Numbered from the stretch's first letter, positions 40,724 to 48,702 are shown. The stretch is DNA of 64,000 nt from Polaromonas sp. CG_9.7 (GCF_015752205.1 NZ_JADOVG010000014.1:1-64000); one strand, 5' to 3'. Made by a program: numbers and translations. The notes: generated by a model not told the origin, from the sequence alone.

Positions 40724-43200
40724 ATGCTGTTTCCTCCTTGCTCCATCCGGTGAAGTCTTCTGTGGATCTGGCCGTCGATTCGGCCTGCCGCCTGATCGCA
40801 CCAACCTGGCCCCTGGACCGCTTCATCGCAGTCAATCCATACTGGGGATGGGTTGACCGTCCCATTGAAGAGGCAGCCGGACAGCTAAATCAGTTGGGTG
40901 GCAGCCGCATGCACATGCCGCAGGCGTTCTATCGCGATGCCTGGAAGCGCCAGGCTTTTCAAACCGAACACCTGGCCCAGGCCATGGCGGAGGCAGGGGT
41001 GCCGGTGAACCCAACGGCAGTGATCGCCGCGCTTGATGGTGCGCAGGAATCGTCCGGCGCGCTTCCCTTGCTGTCGGACATGCACGACGCGCAACGCCAT
41101 TTGGCACGCGAACCTGCCTGGTGCTCAACCATCACCCACCAGATCAGTCAGTTCTGCGCCGCGCATTTTGATGCCGAACAGGCCGACTGGCATCCCTCGC
41201 TGAGCAGCGGCTTGTATGCCGGGTGGCGCCATTCGATTGCACATGACCATGGCGTGGCGCTGTTGATGAAAGCGCCCGAAGTACTGCGACGTTCACAAGC
41301 GCTACCTGCCGATGCCCAGCAGGCGATTGCGTTTGTTCTTGATAAATTGGCCGTGCCTGCCGACGGCCTGAGTGACTTCCTGTGCGCTGTCTTGCAACGA
41401 ATCAATGGATGGGCCTCCTGGTGCGCCTATTTGCGCTGGCAAGCGCGGCTCGAAGGCGAAGACGACAACCAAATCGTCGATCTGCTGGCGATTCGTCTTT
41501 CTTGGGAATATTTGCTGGACGATGGCTCGCGCGATGAACAATCTTCCTGGATGCGTTGGCGGAACGCCTGGCAAGGACCTCGCATTCGCAGCAGCCACAC
41601 AGCACCGGACCACGCCGCGTTGCTGCATCGCGCGCTGGAAATAGCTTACCAAAAGCCGCTGGCTGCCGCATTGGCGAAGTCCTCTGCAGCTTCAACCGGG
41701 CACAGTTGCGCGGTTCAGGCGGTGTTTTGTATCGATGTTCGTTCAGAAGTGTTCAGGCGTGCGCTGGAAAGCGCTTGGCCCGACGTGCAGACGATGGGGT
41801 TTGCCGGTTTCTTTGGCCTGCCCATTTCTTATACGCCGCTGGGAACGACGGCGACGCGCCCTCAGCTGCCGGGGTTGCTGGCTCCCACCTTGTGCGTCAC
41901 CGACTCGTGCGGCGGCAATGACCGTGACGCTGCGTTGGTCAAGGCCAGGCAGTCAAATTTTGCTGCCAAGCAAGCGTGGCAACCCTTTGAGCGCCTGCCG
42001 GGTTCGGCCTTTACGCTGGTGGAATCGATCGGTCTGGGTTACCTGGGCAAGCTGCTCAAGCGCAGCCTGCCTTCGAGCAGCGTTGCACCGCCTGCGGACC
42101 ATGACGGCCTGGGTGCGCGTTACGCCGCGCGGCCTGTGCTGGTGGCGCAAGCAGATGACACGCTCGCGCAGCGTGTTTCTCTGGCTGAAGGCGTGCTCAA
42201 GGCAATGGGTTTGCGCTCGGGTTTTGCGCGCATGGTGCTGCTCGCAGGCCATGGCAGCCAGAGCGCCAACAACCCGCATGCGGCGGGGCTGGACTGCGGC
42301 GCCTGTTGCGGACAAACCGGAGAAGTCAATGCCCGCGCTTTGGCGTCGCTGCTGAACGACCCTGCGCTGCGGCAAGCCCTCTCCGAACGTCACCTCGTGG
42401 TTCCTGAAACGACGCACTTTCTGGCGGGCCTGCATAACACCACCACCGATGAGATGCAGCTCTATGACGTTGATCTGGTGCCTGCCAGCCACGCCCAAGA
42501 CCTGACTCGTCTGCGCCAGACGCTGCTTGCAGCCGGTGCCAGGACACGTGCCGAACGCGCGCCTTTGCTGGGCCTGGGTGATCTGTGCGCGCAGCCTGAT
42601 GCCTTGCTTTTAGCCCTGAAAAAAAGGGCCAATGACTGGGCGCAGACCCGACCGGAATGGGGGCTGGTCAACAATGCCGCCTTCATTGTCGCGCCACGTT
42701 CCCGCTCCCGTCACCTCAATCTGGCCGGTCGGTCCTTCCTGCACGACTACGACTGGCAGGGAGATGCCCAGGGCAGCATTCTTGAACTCATCATGACCGC
42801 GCCGATGGTGGTGACGCACTGGATCAACATGCAGTACTTTGCCTCGACCGTGGACAACGCGCGCTATGGCAGTGGCAACAAGGTGCTGCACAACGTGGTC
42901 GGCGGCCGTATTGGCGTGTTCGAAGGCAATGGGGGCGACCTGCGCATTGGCCTGCCATTGCAGTCCCTGCATGACGGCGAAAAATGGTTGCACACGCCGC
43001 TGCGCCTGTCGGTCTTTATCGAAGCCCCACGGGCCGGCATTGAAGCGGTCATGCGCAAGCATGAAACGGTACGCCAGTTGGTGGACAACCGCTGGCTTCA
43101 CCTTTTTCGCATCGATCCGCAAACGAATGTTGTTGAGGCCTGGTCTGGCGGTCGCTGGCAAACCTGGGTGGCAGCTCCGGATTCGGCACGCGAATCTTGA
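40720..43200 (+). CDS. dabA: DabA, carbonic-anhydrase-like subunit of inorganic-carbon pump (DUF2309)
   Basis: 826-residue protein of the UPF0753/DUF2309 family. The beta-carbonic-anhydrase-like zinc site is readable: Cys337 and Asp339 in AVFCIDVRSEVFRRALE, His511 in LLAGHGSQS, and Cys526 in GLDCGACCG. Spacing (C-x-D, then H-x14-C) equals that of the Halothiobacillus DabA, so the site looks functional. The N-terminus FIAVNPYWGWVDRPIEEA is a family hallmark. Soluble, bound to DabB. Known family role is energy-coupled hydration of CO2 to bicarbonate in the cytoplasm. The next gene starts 10 bases after the stop. Confidence 0.93.
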   Translation: MNAVSSLLHPVKSSVDLAVDSACRLIAPTWPLDRFIAVNPYWGWVDRPIEEAAGQLNQLGGSRMHMPQAFYRDAWKRQAFQTEHLAQAMAEAGVPVNPTAVIAALDGAQESSGALPLLSDMHDAQRHLAREPAWCSTITHQISQFCAAHFDAEQADWHPSLSSGLYAGWRHSIAHDHGVALLMKAPEVLRRSQALPADAQQAIAFVLDKLAVPADGLSDFLCAVLQRINGWASWCAYLRWQARLEGEDDNQIVDLLAIRLSWEYLLDDGSRDEQSSWMRWRNAWQGPRIRSSHTAPDHAALLHRALEIAYQKPLAAALAKSSAASTGHSCAVQAVFCIDVRSEVFRRALESAWPDVQTMGFAGFFGLPISYTPLGTTATRPQLPGLLAPTLCVTDSCGGNDRDAALVKARQSNFAAKQAWQPFERLPGSAFTLVESIGLGYLGKLLKRSLPSSSVAPPADHDGLGARYAARPVLVAQADDTLAQRVSLAEGVLKAMGLRSGFARMVLLAGHGSQSANNPHAAGLDCGACCGQTGEVNARALASLLNDPALRQALSERHLVVPETTHFLAGLHNTTTDEMQLYDVDLVPASHAQDLTRLRQTLLAAGARTRAERAPLLGLGDLCAQPDALLLALKKRANDWAQTRPEWGLVNNAAFIVAPRSRSRHLNLAGRSFLHDYDWQGDAQGSILELIMTAPMVVTHWINMQYFASTVDNARYGSGNKVLHNVVGGRIGVFEGNGGDLRIGLPLQSLHDGEKWLHTPLRLSVFIEAPRAGIEAVMRKHETVRQLVDNRWLHLFRIDPQTNVVEAWSGGRWQTWVAAPDSARES

Positions 43201-43210
43201 GGGTCAAGCA

Positions 43211-44074
43211 ATGCAGAATTTTACGGATGTCCGCAACCTGTACCGGGGCCGTCATGTTGCTCTGCTGACGCAACACGGCAAGGAAGCCATCATTGGGCCT
43301 ATTCTGGAGGCGGCAACAGGCTGCCGTGTAGACCTTGTGACAGGGTTTGACACCGATCAACTTGGCACTTTTACCCGCGATATTCCACGCTCCGGCTCGC
43401 AACTGGAAACGGCGTTGAAAAAAGCCCGCATCGGCATGACGCTGGCCAGTTCTCGCGTCGGCTTGGCAAGCGAAGGTGCTTTCGTTGCCGACCCTTACAC
43501 CGGTCTGATTCCCTGGGATGTCGAGCTGGTCGTTTTCATCGACGATGAAAACGGACTTGAACTCACCGGGATTGCACAGGGGCCAGCCAAAAGTGGACAT
43601 CGGGAAGTGAATAATTGGGAAGAAGTGGTGGCTTTTGCAGAAGAGGCTGAATTTCCATCCCATCACCTTGTCGTCATGGCAAAAGACGATCAGGCTTCGC
43701 CTATTTACAAAGGTCTTTACAACTGGACCTTGTTGCAAAAAGCGTATGAACAAACAGCCAGCCGGTCAGTAAAAAGTGGTGTCATCGTCGAAAACGACCT
43801 GCGTGCGTATTGCAATCCGACGCGCCAGAAACTCATTGGGGTCGCAACCGACAATCTTGCGCACAAGCTCAGTTCATCCTGTCCGGTTTGCGTAGCACCA
43901 GGCTACTGGATGACCCGGACCGTTACTGGTCTGCCATGCGCCCTTTGTGCAAGCCCCACCCGGCAAGCGCTGGCCGATATCTGGTCGTGCCAGCATTGCG
44001 GTCAAAGCGAAGAAAAACGCCGGGCCGGTGCATTGCTTGCCGATCCTTCACGCTGTGACAGGTGCAATCCCTGA
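43211..44074 (+). CDS. DUF6671-like protein with two CxxC pairs, third gene of the dab operon
   Basis: 287 residues. No characterised homologue is known to me; I recall the N-terminal part as the DUF6671 pattern (RHVALLTQHGKEAIIGPI then FDTDQLGTFTRDIPRSGSQL, ARIGMTLASSRVGLASEGAF). The last 65 residues hold four CxxC motifs: Cys224/227 (CPVC), Cys243/246 (CALC), Cys260/263 (CQHC) and Cys282/285 (CDRC), most likely two zinc ribbons. No signal peptide or membrane segment. The start lies 10 bases after dabA with GAGGG upstream, so it is cotranscribed. A role in zinc supply, assembly or regulation of the pump is only a guess. Confidence 0.8.
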   Translation: MQNFTDVRNLYRGRHVALLTQHGKEAIIGPILEAATGCRVDLVTGFDTDQLGTFTRDIPRSGSQLETALKKARIGMTLASSRVGLASEGAFVADPYTGLIPWDVELVVFIDDENGLELTGIAQGPAKSGHREVNNWEEVVAFAEEAEFPSHHLVVMAKDDQASPIYKGLYNWTLLQKAYEQTASRSVKSGVIVENDLRAYCNPTRQKLIGVATDNLAHKLSSSCPVCVAPGYWMTRTVTGLPCALCASPTRQALADIWSCQHCGQSEEKRRAGALLADPSRCDRCNP

Positions 44075-44099
44075 ACAGGTCAGTTGTGTATTTTTGCGC

Positions 44100-44684
44100 T
44101 TAAATCCAGCCGTACCAGCCCAGCAAGGCACCTGCGCCCAGCAGCCAGAGCAGGTGCGTTCTGGTGCGCCAGACCATCAAGGCGGTAACGATCGTCACCA
44201 GCCACACCGGCCAGTCTTTCAATGAACTGCCGTTGGCGCTTGCCAGAATCCAGCCGGTGGCGATAAGCAATGCCACGACGATGGGCGCCATGCCTTGTTT
44301 GAAGGCGCGCACGGCAGGTAAATCGCGGTTGCGATAGCCCCATTGGGCAGCGGCATAGGTCAGCACCGTGCTGGGAATCAGGATGCCCGTCAGCGCCAGC
44401 ACCACGCCGAGCAGGCCGGTCATCATGCCGCCGGCATTCAGGCCGACATTCCAGCCAAGCAGCGCGACGAACAGCACATTCGGGCCAGGCGCGGCCTGGG
44501 CGATCGCAATCGAGGCATTGAACTGCGCGTCGGTGAGCCAGTGCTGCTGATCGACCAGAAAGCGGTGCATGTCGGGCGCGGTGGTGATCGCCCCGCCTAT
44601 CGACAGCAAAGAAAGCGTCAGGTAATGCAAAAACAGGTTGATCCAGTCTTGCGGACCAAACACCAGGGTGATCGGCTCCGTCAT
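44100..44684 (-). CDS. ChrA-type chromate transporter, second half-size subunit
   Basis: 194 residues with about five to six transmembrane helices, one CHR domain. Marker motifs: LSIGGAITTAPDMHRFLVDQ and IAQAAPGPNVLFVALLGWNVG, the PGPN block being typical of the family. The start ATG 44684 overlaps the stop of the first half (ATGA). Paired short CHR proteins work as heterodimers and export chromate in some bacteria; other substrates are possible. Converges with the dab operon 25 bases away. Confidence 0.88.
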   Translation of the reverse strand: MTEPITLVFGPQDWINLFLHYLTLSLLSIGGAITTAPDMHRFLVDQQHWLTDAQFNASIAIAQAAPGPNVLFVALLGWNVGLNAGGMMTGLLGVVLALTGILIPSTVLTYAAAQWGYRNRDLPAVRAFKQGMAPIVVALLIATGWILASANGSSLKDWPVWLVTIVTALMVWRTRTHLLWLLGAGALLGWYGWI

Positions 44685-45256
44685 GGCTTGAGCTTTTGGT
44701 AGGCCACGGTGCAGGCCACGCTGCCCAGACCGAACAACACATAAAACAAGGGCCAGCGCAGCAGCGCAATGGAGACAAAGCACATCAGACCAAAAGCGAT
44801 GCACAGCCGCAGACCGAGCACATTTTTCAGCAGTGCGCCAAACAGTTTCAGGCCGGTCGCCGCAATCAGCCCGGCGGCCACCGCGCCCATGCCGCGCAGC
44901 GCGCCCGCGACGCCCGGATGGTCGGCAAACTGGGCATACACCAGCGCCAGCAGCAGCACCAGGATCAGCGGCACCGCCAGCATGCCGGCCAGTGCCGCCA
45001 TGGCGCCCTTCAGCCCAAAGTAGCGCCCGCCAATCATCAGTGAAAGGTTGACCACATTGGGACCGGGCATGATTTGCGCCACCGCCCAGTCCTCAATGAA
45101 TTCTTCGCGTGTCATCCAGCGTTTTTTTTCAACCATTTCGCGTTGCACCACGGCCAGCACGCCGCCGAAACCCTGCAGCGCCAGGAGAGTGAAGGAAACG
45201 AACAGGTCAGTCAGGGACTGGGGTTGCGGATGGTCGGGTATCGGCAGGGAAGGCAT
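44681..45256 (-). CDS. ChrA-type chromate transporter, first half-size subunit
   Basis: 191 residues from ATG 45256, one CHR domain with about six membrane helices. Motifs: FTLLALQGFGGVLAVVQREM, the acidic helix KKRWMTREEFIEDWAVAQI and MPGPNVVNLSLMIGGRYFG. An in-frame ATG at 45289 would add 11 residues and is less likely. It forms a two-gene unit with the downstream half. No chrB regulator or other resistance gene is seen, so the transported ion is not proven. Confidence 0.88.
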   Translation of the reverse strand: MPSLPIPDHPQPQSLTDLFVSFTLLALQGFGGVLAVVQREMVEKKRWMTREEFIEDWAVAQIMPGPNVVNLSLMIGGRYFGLKGAMAALAGMLAVPLILVLLLALVYAQFADHPGVAGALRGMGAVAAGLIAATGLKLFGALLKNVLGLRLCIAFGLMCFVSIALLRWPLFYVLFGLGSVACTVAYQKLKP

Positions 45257-45327
45257 GCGTGAATTATCGCTGCAGGCTTGAAAAAGCAAGGTCGGCGCGG
45301 GGCGATGGAATGAGCACTGATCTAATC

Positions 45328-45380
45328 AAAAAAACATAGCTGCTTGTGCCCGTCCAGCATGCGCCAAAGGCATAAAACAC
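45328..45380 (+). repeat. Dispersed ATAGCTGCTT palindromic repeat, copy 5
   Basis: ATAGCTGCTTGTGC-ccgtccagcat-GCGCCAAAGGC then ATAAAA. It is the clearest full-length copy and aligns almost base for base with copy 8 (60490-60545). It lies upstream of chrA. Confidence 0.8.
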
Positions 45381-45480
45381 CAATAAAATGAACGCACTGA
45401 ATGATAGGGCGTTTGTTGGTCACGCCATTCACGACACCACCCATCGCAACCTTGTGGCCTGCAGGCAAGCGCTTGCCCGC

Positions 45481-45570
45481 GCTGGCGTCAAACTTGGTGG
45501 CGTCGCAGTTGGTCTGACCAAAGTTGCCAAAGATGCCCACCACCGAGCTGGCATCGAGAATCACGCCCCG
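45481..45570 (-). pseudogene. Fossil of a FabG/PhaB-like short-chain reductase
   Basis: The minus strand encodes RGVILDASSVVGIFGNFG followed by QTNCDATKF. This equals the SDR active-site region, with Ser of the catalytic triad and the Y-x3-K motif, where the Tyr is replaced by Cys (NCDATK for NYAATK). About 28 residues are recognisable; sequence on either side is unrelated. The rest of the gene is gone. Confidence 0.7.
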
Positions 45571-45749
45571 TAGCTACATGGCCTGCTCCGTGTGATGAAT
45601 GAGCAGGCCATAGTGACCGCGCTTGCGGACTGCCGGGTTGACGTGCATCCCTCCGTTGATCGGAGGACAATGCCTGAAATCCACTTCAATACAAAACCGG
45701 AAAACGGGCCATTCCCGGAATGCCGCGTTTTGGCTTACAGAAAACCCCC

Positions 45750-46418
45750 ATGACTACCTTGATAAAGATTGATTTTGTTTCCGACGTTTCGTGCCCCTGG
45801 TGCGCCATTGGTCTGAAAGCACTAGACGAGGCGCTGGCACGTGTGGCGGGCGAGATCACCGCCGAACTGCACTTCCAGCCTTTCGAGCTCAATCCGAAGA
45901 TGGCGCCCGAAGGCCAGGAAATCACCGAACACATCACCGAAAAGTACGGTATCACGCCGGAGCAGGCCCACGTCAATCGCGAAAACATTCGCCAGCGCGG
46001 CGAGGATGTCGGTTTCACGTTCAGCCGGGCCGACCAGCCCGGAGGAGGGCGCAGTCGCATTTACAACACGTTTGACGCCCATCGCTTGCTGCATTGGGCC
46101 GGACTTCAGGGAAGCGGCGTGCAAAAGGCATTGAAGGAAGGTCTGCTGAAGGCTTACTTCACCGATGGCCAGAGTCCTGCTTCACACGAGGTGCTGATCC
46201 GTGTAGCTGGCGAGTGCGGTCTCGACCCGGTTCAGGCCGCCGAAATGCTGGCAAGCGATGCCTATACCGAAGAAGTACGCGAGCGAGAGTCGTTTTACCT
46301 GACCCAGGGGATCCATTCGGTGCCTGCGGTCATCATCAACGACCGCCACCTGATTTCCGGTGGCCAGCCGGTTGAGGTGTTCGAGCAGGCGCTGCGCCAG
46401 ATCGCTGCGGCAGGCTGA
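45750..46418 (+). CDS. DsbA-family oxidoreductase, FrnE-like
   Basis: 222 residues from ATG 45750. A thioredoxin fold with CPWC (Cys15-Cys18) right after the first strand (IKIDFVSDVSCPWC) and a large helical insertion, ending with GIHSVPAVIINDRHLISGGQ, where the cis-Pro loop (VPAV) is typical. It has no signal peptide, so it is cytoplasmic, as FrnE proteins are. FrnE homologues are linked to oxidative-stress tolerance. Convergent with the next gene. The frame extends 30 bases upstream without a ribosome site. Confidence 0.9.
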   Translation: MTTLIKIDFVSDVSCPWCAIGLKALDEALARVAGEITAELHFQPFELNPKMAPEGQEITEHITEKYGITPEQAHVNRENIRQRGEDVGFTFSRADQPGGGRSRIYNTFDAHRLLHWAGLQGSGVQKALKEGLLKAYFTDGQSPASHEVLIRVAGECGLDPVQAAEMLASDAYTEEVRERESFYLTQGIHSVPAVIINDRHLISGGQPVEVFEQALRQIAAAG

Positions 46419-46430
46419 ACTGCATTCAAA

Positions 46431-46769
46431 TCAGTCCGGCTTTTTCACGCTGGCCTGGTCATGCTGGCTGGCGGCACTGGCAGACCCGGTTTTCGTGCTG
46501 CCATCGCTCGCGTCCTTGAGCGGTTTGGAAGCAGAAAGCCTGTCTGCGCCGGACTTGTCAGCACCCTGGCCGCCTTCTTTGCTTGAACTGCCAGCATCCC
46601 GGCCGAACGAATTGTCAGCATGGCCATAGCCGCCATATTGCGCACCTGTCTGGTCAGGATGAAGCGGTGGACTGCTCTGCACTTCCTGACTGGGTACCGA
46701 TTCATTTGAAGTTGTGGTGCTGACTTCAGTGGCTGGCTCTGCCAGATGCTTTGGTTTTCTTGGGTTCAT
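46431..46769 (-). CDS. Hydrophilic Ser/Gln/Asp-rich protein of unknown function
   Basis: 112 residues from ATG 46769, with AAGGA at a good distance upstream. A short basic start (NPRKPKHLAEPATEV) is followed by a low-complexity, disordered region rich in Ser, Gly, Asp, Lys and Gln. No domain is recognised. The composition resembles stress-type hydrophilic proteins, but that is only an impression. A longer start at 46817 is less likely. Confidence 0.6.
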   Translation of the reverse strand: MNPRKPKHLAEPATEVSTTTSNESVPSQEVQSSPPLHPDQTGAQYGGYGHADNSFGRDAGSSSKEGGQGADKSGADRLSASKPLKDASDGSTKTGSASAASQHDQASVKKPD

Positions 46770-47095
46770 TTGAATTTCCTTGATGAAATCGTTGAATTGG
46801 GACCATGCAGAAAGCATGTTTCATGCTGGGAATTGGGCCAAACATTCGGCCCAAAGCCGTGCCAGGTTGCAGACTTTGAGTAGCCTGTGATGAGGGCGCG
46901 AATTGAATGTATGAAGTTCTCAGGATTAAAGGAATCGGACCTGGATGAACTCGGTGTAGGACAAGCCAGGACTTTCCGATATGGCCACGGAGCCAAGTTC
47001 CCCTTGCTTTTATTGCTATCGAATAAGTAGCAGGTTGATCAGGTGGTTCATACGCTGGAGTGGTATTTTCAACAAAACCATTGAAAGTCAACACA
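46770..47095. other. Intergenic region, nothing recognised
   Basis: Open frames here are short and lack family similarity. It probably holds the promoter of the 112-residue ORF and the old promoter of the GST fossil. A TTGCTATCG-AATAAG-TAGCA stretch near 47015 is faintly palindromic. Confidence 0.4.
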
Positions 47096-47300
47096 TGGCT
47101 TACCCGCTGCATTACTGGCCCGGTATTCAGGGGCGCGGCGAATTCCTGCGGCTGGCGTTGGAAGCGGCTGGCGCGTCCTATGTAGCGATGGTATGCGGGG
47201 TTATCTGCAGAGTGACAGGCGCATTGCGTTCAGCGAAGACGGCATTTTCCGGAACTGGAGAGCTGAGTCCTACTGCTACGTGTTTGATAGCTGTTGGTGA
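47096..47300 (+). pseudogene. Glutathione S-transferase remnant, internally deleted
   Basis: It starts with a clean GST N-terminus (MAYPLHYWPGIQGRGEFLRL followed by ALEAAGASYV, 47096 to about 47187). From about 47193, in another frame, it continues with RGYLQSDRRIAFSEDGIFRN, which is the C-terminal end of the same family. About 150 middle residues are lost and the phase is broken. The reading frame then runs into a repeat copy. No functional enzyme can result. Confidence 0.75.
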
Positions 47301-47340
47301 TTACAGGACGCGCTCAAAGCGTTTATTTGGCGTCAAAAAT
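47284..47340 (+). repeat. Dispersed ATAGCTGCTT palindromic repeat, copy 6
   Basis: ATAGCTGTTGGTG-attacaggac-GCGCTCAAAGC then T-rich. It matches the family pattern with several changes and overlaps the end of the GST fossil, so the deletion and the repeat may be related events. Confidence 0.65.
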
Positions 47341-47620
47341 TCTGGTTGGACCGGCACACGCGCCGCCTGGGGTTGGGTGTTGTCTGCAATGGCGGAACGG
47401 TTTTTTCCTACATCGCTGTTTGTGCTTGCCTGACCGGTGTTGGGTTTCATCCGGGAGAGTATTGATGCTGAACCGAAAAACGCTGCCCAGAGGCCTGACC
47501 TTTCAGGTATTCAGCGAACGCATCGATAGCCTGCGGTGTTGAAACGCTTGATTTCGATGGTGTTCAGTTATGTCGCAATTCGGCAGATTTTTTCAACCTT
47601 GACTTGATGGAGCCAACCCC
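47301..47620. other. Intergenic region, mostly unassigned
   Basis: Apart from the repeat, no gene is recognised. A plus-strand frame reading FWLDRHTRRLGLGVVCNGG then VFSYIAVCACLTGVGF (about 47337-47465) lacks a start and is likely chance or a fossil. Confidence 0.4.
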
Positions 47621-48079
47621 ATGCCAGCTACCAACGACGATGTGATCAGCACGTTGAACGACCTTCTTGAATCGTGCCGCGACGGTGAATATGGATTCAC
47701 CACTTCCGCCGAACATACCGAATCGCCTGACCTCAAAACTCTGTTGACACGCCATGCCAGCGAGTGCCAGGGCGCTGGCCAAGAACTGCAAGCGCTGATT
47801 CGTCAGCTTGGGGGCGAGCCGGATGAAGGTGGTTCCATGTCAGGAGCGTTGCACCGTGGATGGGTTTCGGTGCGTGGCGTGTTGAGCGGTCACAGCGACC
47901 AAGCCATGCTGGACGAATGCGAGCGGGGCGAGGATTCTGCCGTGGCCAGTTACCGCAAGGCGCTCAAGCAGGACTTGCCACCGGCCATCCGTAATGTTGT
48001 TGAAAAGCAGGCTCAGGGCGCTCAAAAAAATCATGACGAGATCAAGGCCCTGCGCGATTCACACAAGGCGCGTCACTGA
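47621..48079 (+). CDS. PA2169-family four-helix-bundle protein (DUF2383)
   Basis: 152-residue ferritin-like helical bundle protein of the DUF2383 family. Typical blocks: DDVISTLNDLLESCRDGEYGF and RHASECQGAGQELQALIRQLGG, then GALHRGWVSVRGVLSG, DECERGEDSAVASYRKAL and a final helix KNHDEIKALRDSH. Family role is not established; members turn up with stress-related genes. GGAG lies before ATG 47621, and an intrinsic terminator follows the stop. Confidence 0.85.
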   Translation: MPATNDDVISTLNDLLESCRDGEYGFTTSAEHTESPDLKTLLTRHASECQGAGQELQALIRQLGGEPDEGGSMSGALHRGWVSVRGVLSGHSDQAMLDECERGEDSAVASYRKALKQDLPPAIRNVVEKQAQGAQKNHDEIKALRDSHKARH

Positions 48080-48131
48080 ACTATTTCGTGAATTCCTGCT
48101 TGCCTGCCGACATTTTGCGATGCGGCAAGCC

Positions 48132-48168
48132 AAAGGCCTCAACTGGCTATCCGGTTGAGGCCTTTTTT
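48132..48168 (+). terminator. Intrinsic terminator after the DUF2383 gene
   Basis: AAAGGCCTCAAC (48132-48143) pairs with GTTGAGGCCTTT (48154-48165), and the T-run continues to 48168. It lies between convergent genes. Confidence 0.85.
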
Positions 48169-48181
48169 CCAGTTTGCGTGT

Positions 48182-48505
48182 TCAGTTGTCCAAACCTCTG
48201 GCGCAACTGACCTGGGCATCAAATTGTGTTCCCTGCCGGGAGTAGTCACTGTCGGTCACGCGACAACCTGAAACCATCTCGATCGCTTGACGAAGGGATG
48301 TCTGGGCGCTGGGCGTTTGTGCAAGGATTTTTTCGTTTCCGGCGGCGCTGGCGGTCCAAGTGCTTTCGGTAATCTGCCGGACGCGAAAGGATTTGCCGTC
48401 CAGAGTCATCATGCGGGGCGCAGGCTCTGCAGTTACTCCAGGCAGGGTGCAACCACTTATTCCAAGGCTGGCTACAGCAAACGCCCAAGCAATGCACTGT
48501 TTCAT
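48182..48505 (-). CDS. Small lipoprotein of unknown function (second of pair)
   Basis: 107 residues with a signal peptide and lipobox ISGC (Cys19). The mature part (LDGKSFRVRQITESTWTASA ... SGCRVTDSDYSRQG ... SCARGLDN) has two further cysteines that could pair in the periplasm. The start overlaps the stop of the upstream lipoprotein (ATGA). No family is recognised. Confidence 0.75.
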   Translation of the reverse strand: MKQCIAWAFAVASLGISGCTLPGVTAEPAPRMMTLDGKSFRVRQITESTWTASAAGNEKILAQTPSAQTSLRQAIEMVSGCRVTDSDYSRQGTQFDAQVSCARGLDN

Positions 48506-48702
48506 GAATTACCAGCTTTGATTAGCATGGAAGCTGATGGTTGTTGTCCCGCTATGGCTGCTGACTGGCCATGGTCAGGCGTGAGTTGTGCCTTGGGCGT
48601 GGGCACCATCGGAGTAGGCGTTGGCAGTTTGGCGTCAGGACAGCCTGAAAGCAACAGGGCTGCGCAAGCCAGTGGTGGCACTAAAAAAAGACGTTTTTTC
48701 AT
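48502..48702 (-). CDS. Very small Pro-rich lipoprotein (first of pair)
   Basis: 66 residues from ATG 48702 with AGAATCTG upstream. Signal peptide KKRLFLVPPLACAALLLSGC with the lipid Cys at 21, then a short Pro/Thr-rich mature part (PTPTPMVPTPKAQLTP). Possibly a lipid-anchored peptide. It is coupled to the following lipoprotein by a four-base overlap. The upstream 13 residues of the longer frame are unlikely to be translated. Confidence 0.65.
   Translation of the reverse strand: MKKRLFLVPPLACAALLLSGCPDAKLPTPTPMVPTPKAQLTPDHGQSAAIAGQQPSASMLIKAGNS

Larger units (their letters stand above)
45257..45749. other. Degraded intergenic region with reductase fossil
   Basis: No intact gene. It holds a repeat copy (45328-45380), a 14-bp palindrome GGCAAGCGCTTGCC (45464-45477), a fabG-like fragment (45481-45570, minus strand), an 11-bp inverted repeat ATGGCCTGCTC/GAGCAGGCCAT (45578-45588, 45601-45611), and a small CCTCCG/CGGAGG hairpin near 45650-45666. 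Confidence 0.6.

Noticed and set aside
44854-45051. Plus-strand open frames opposite the chrA pair
   Set aside because: Arg/Ala/Pro-rich shadows of the membrane helices on the other strand.
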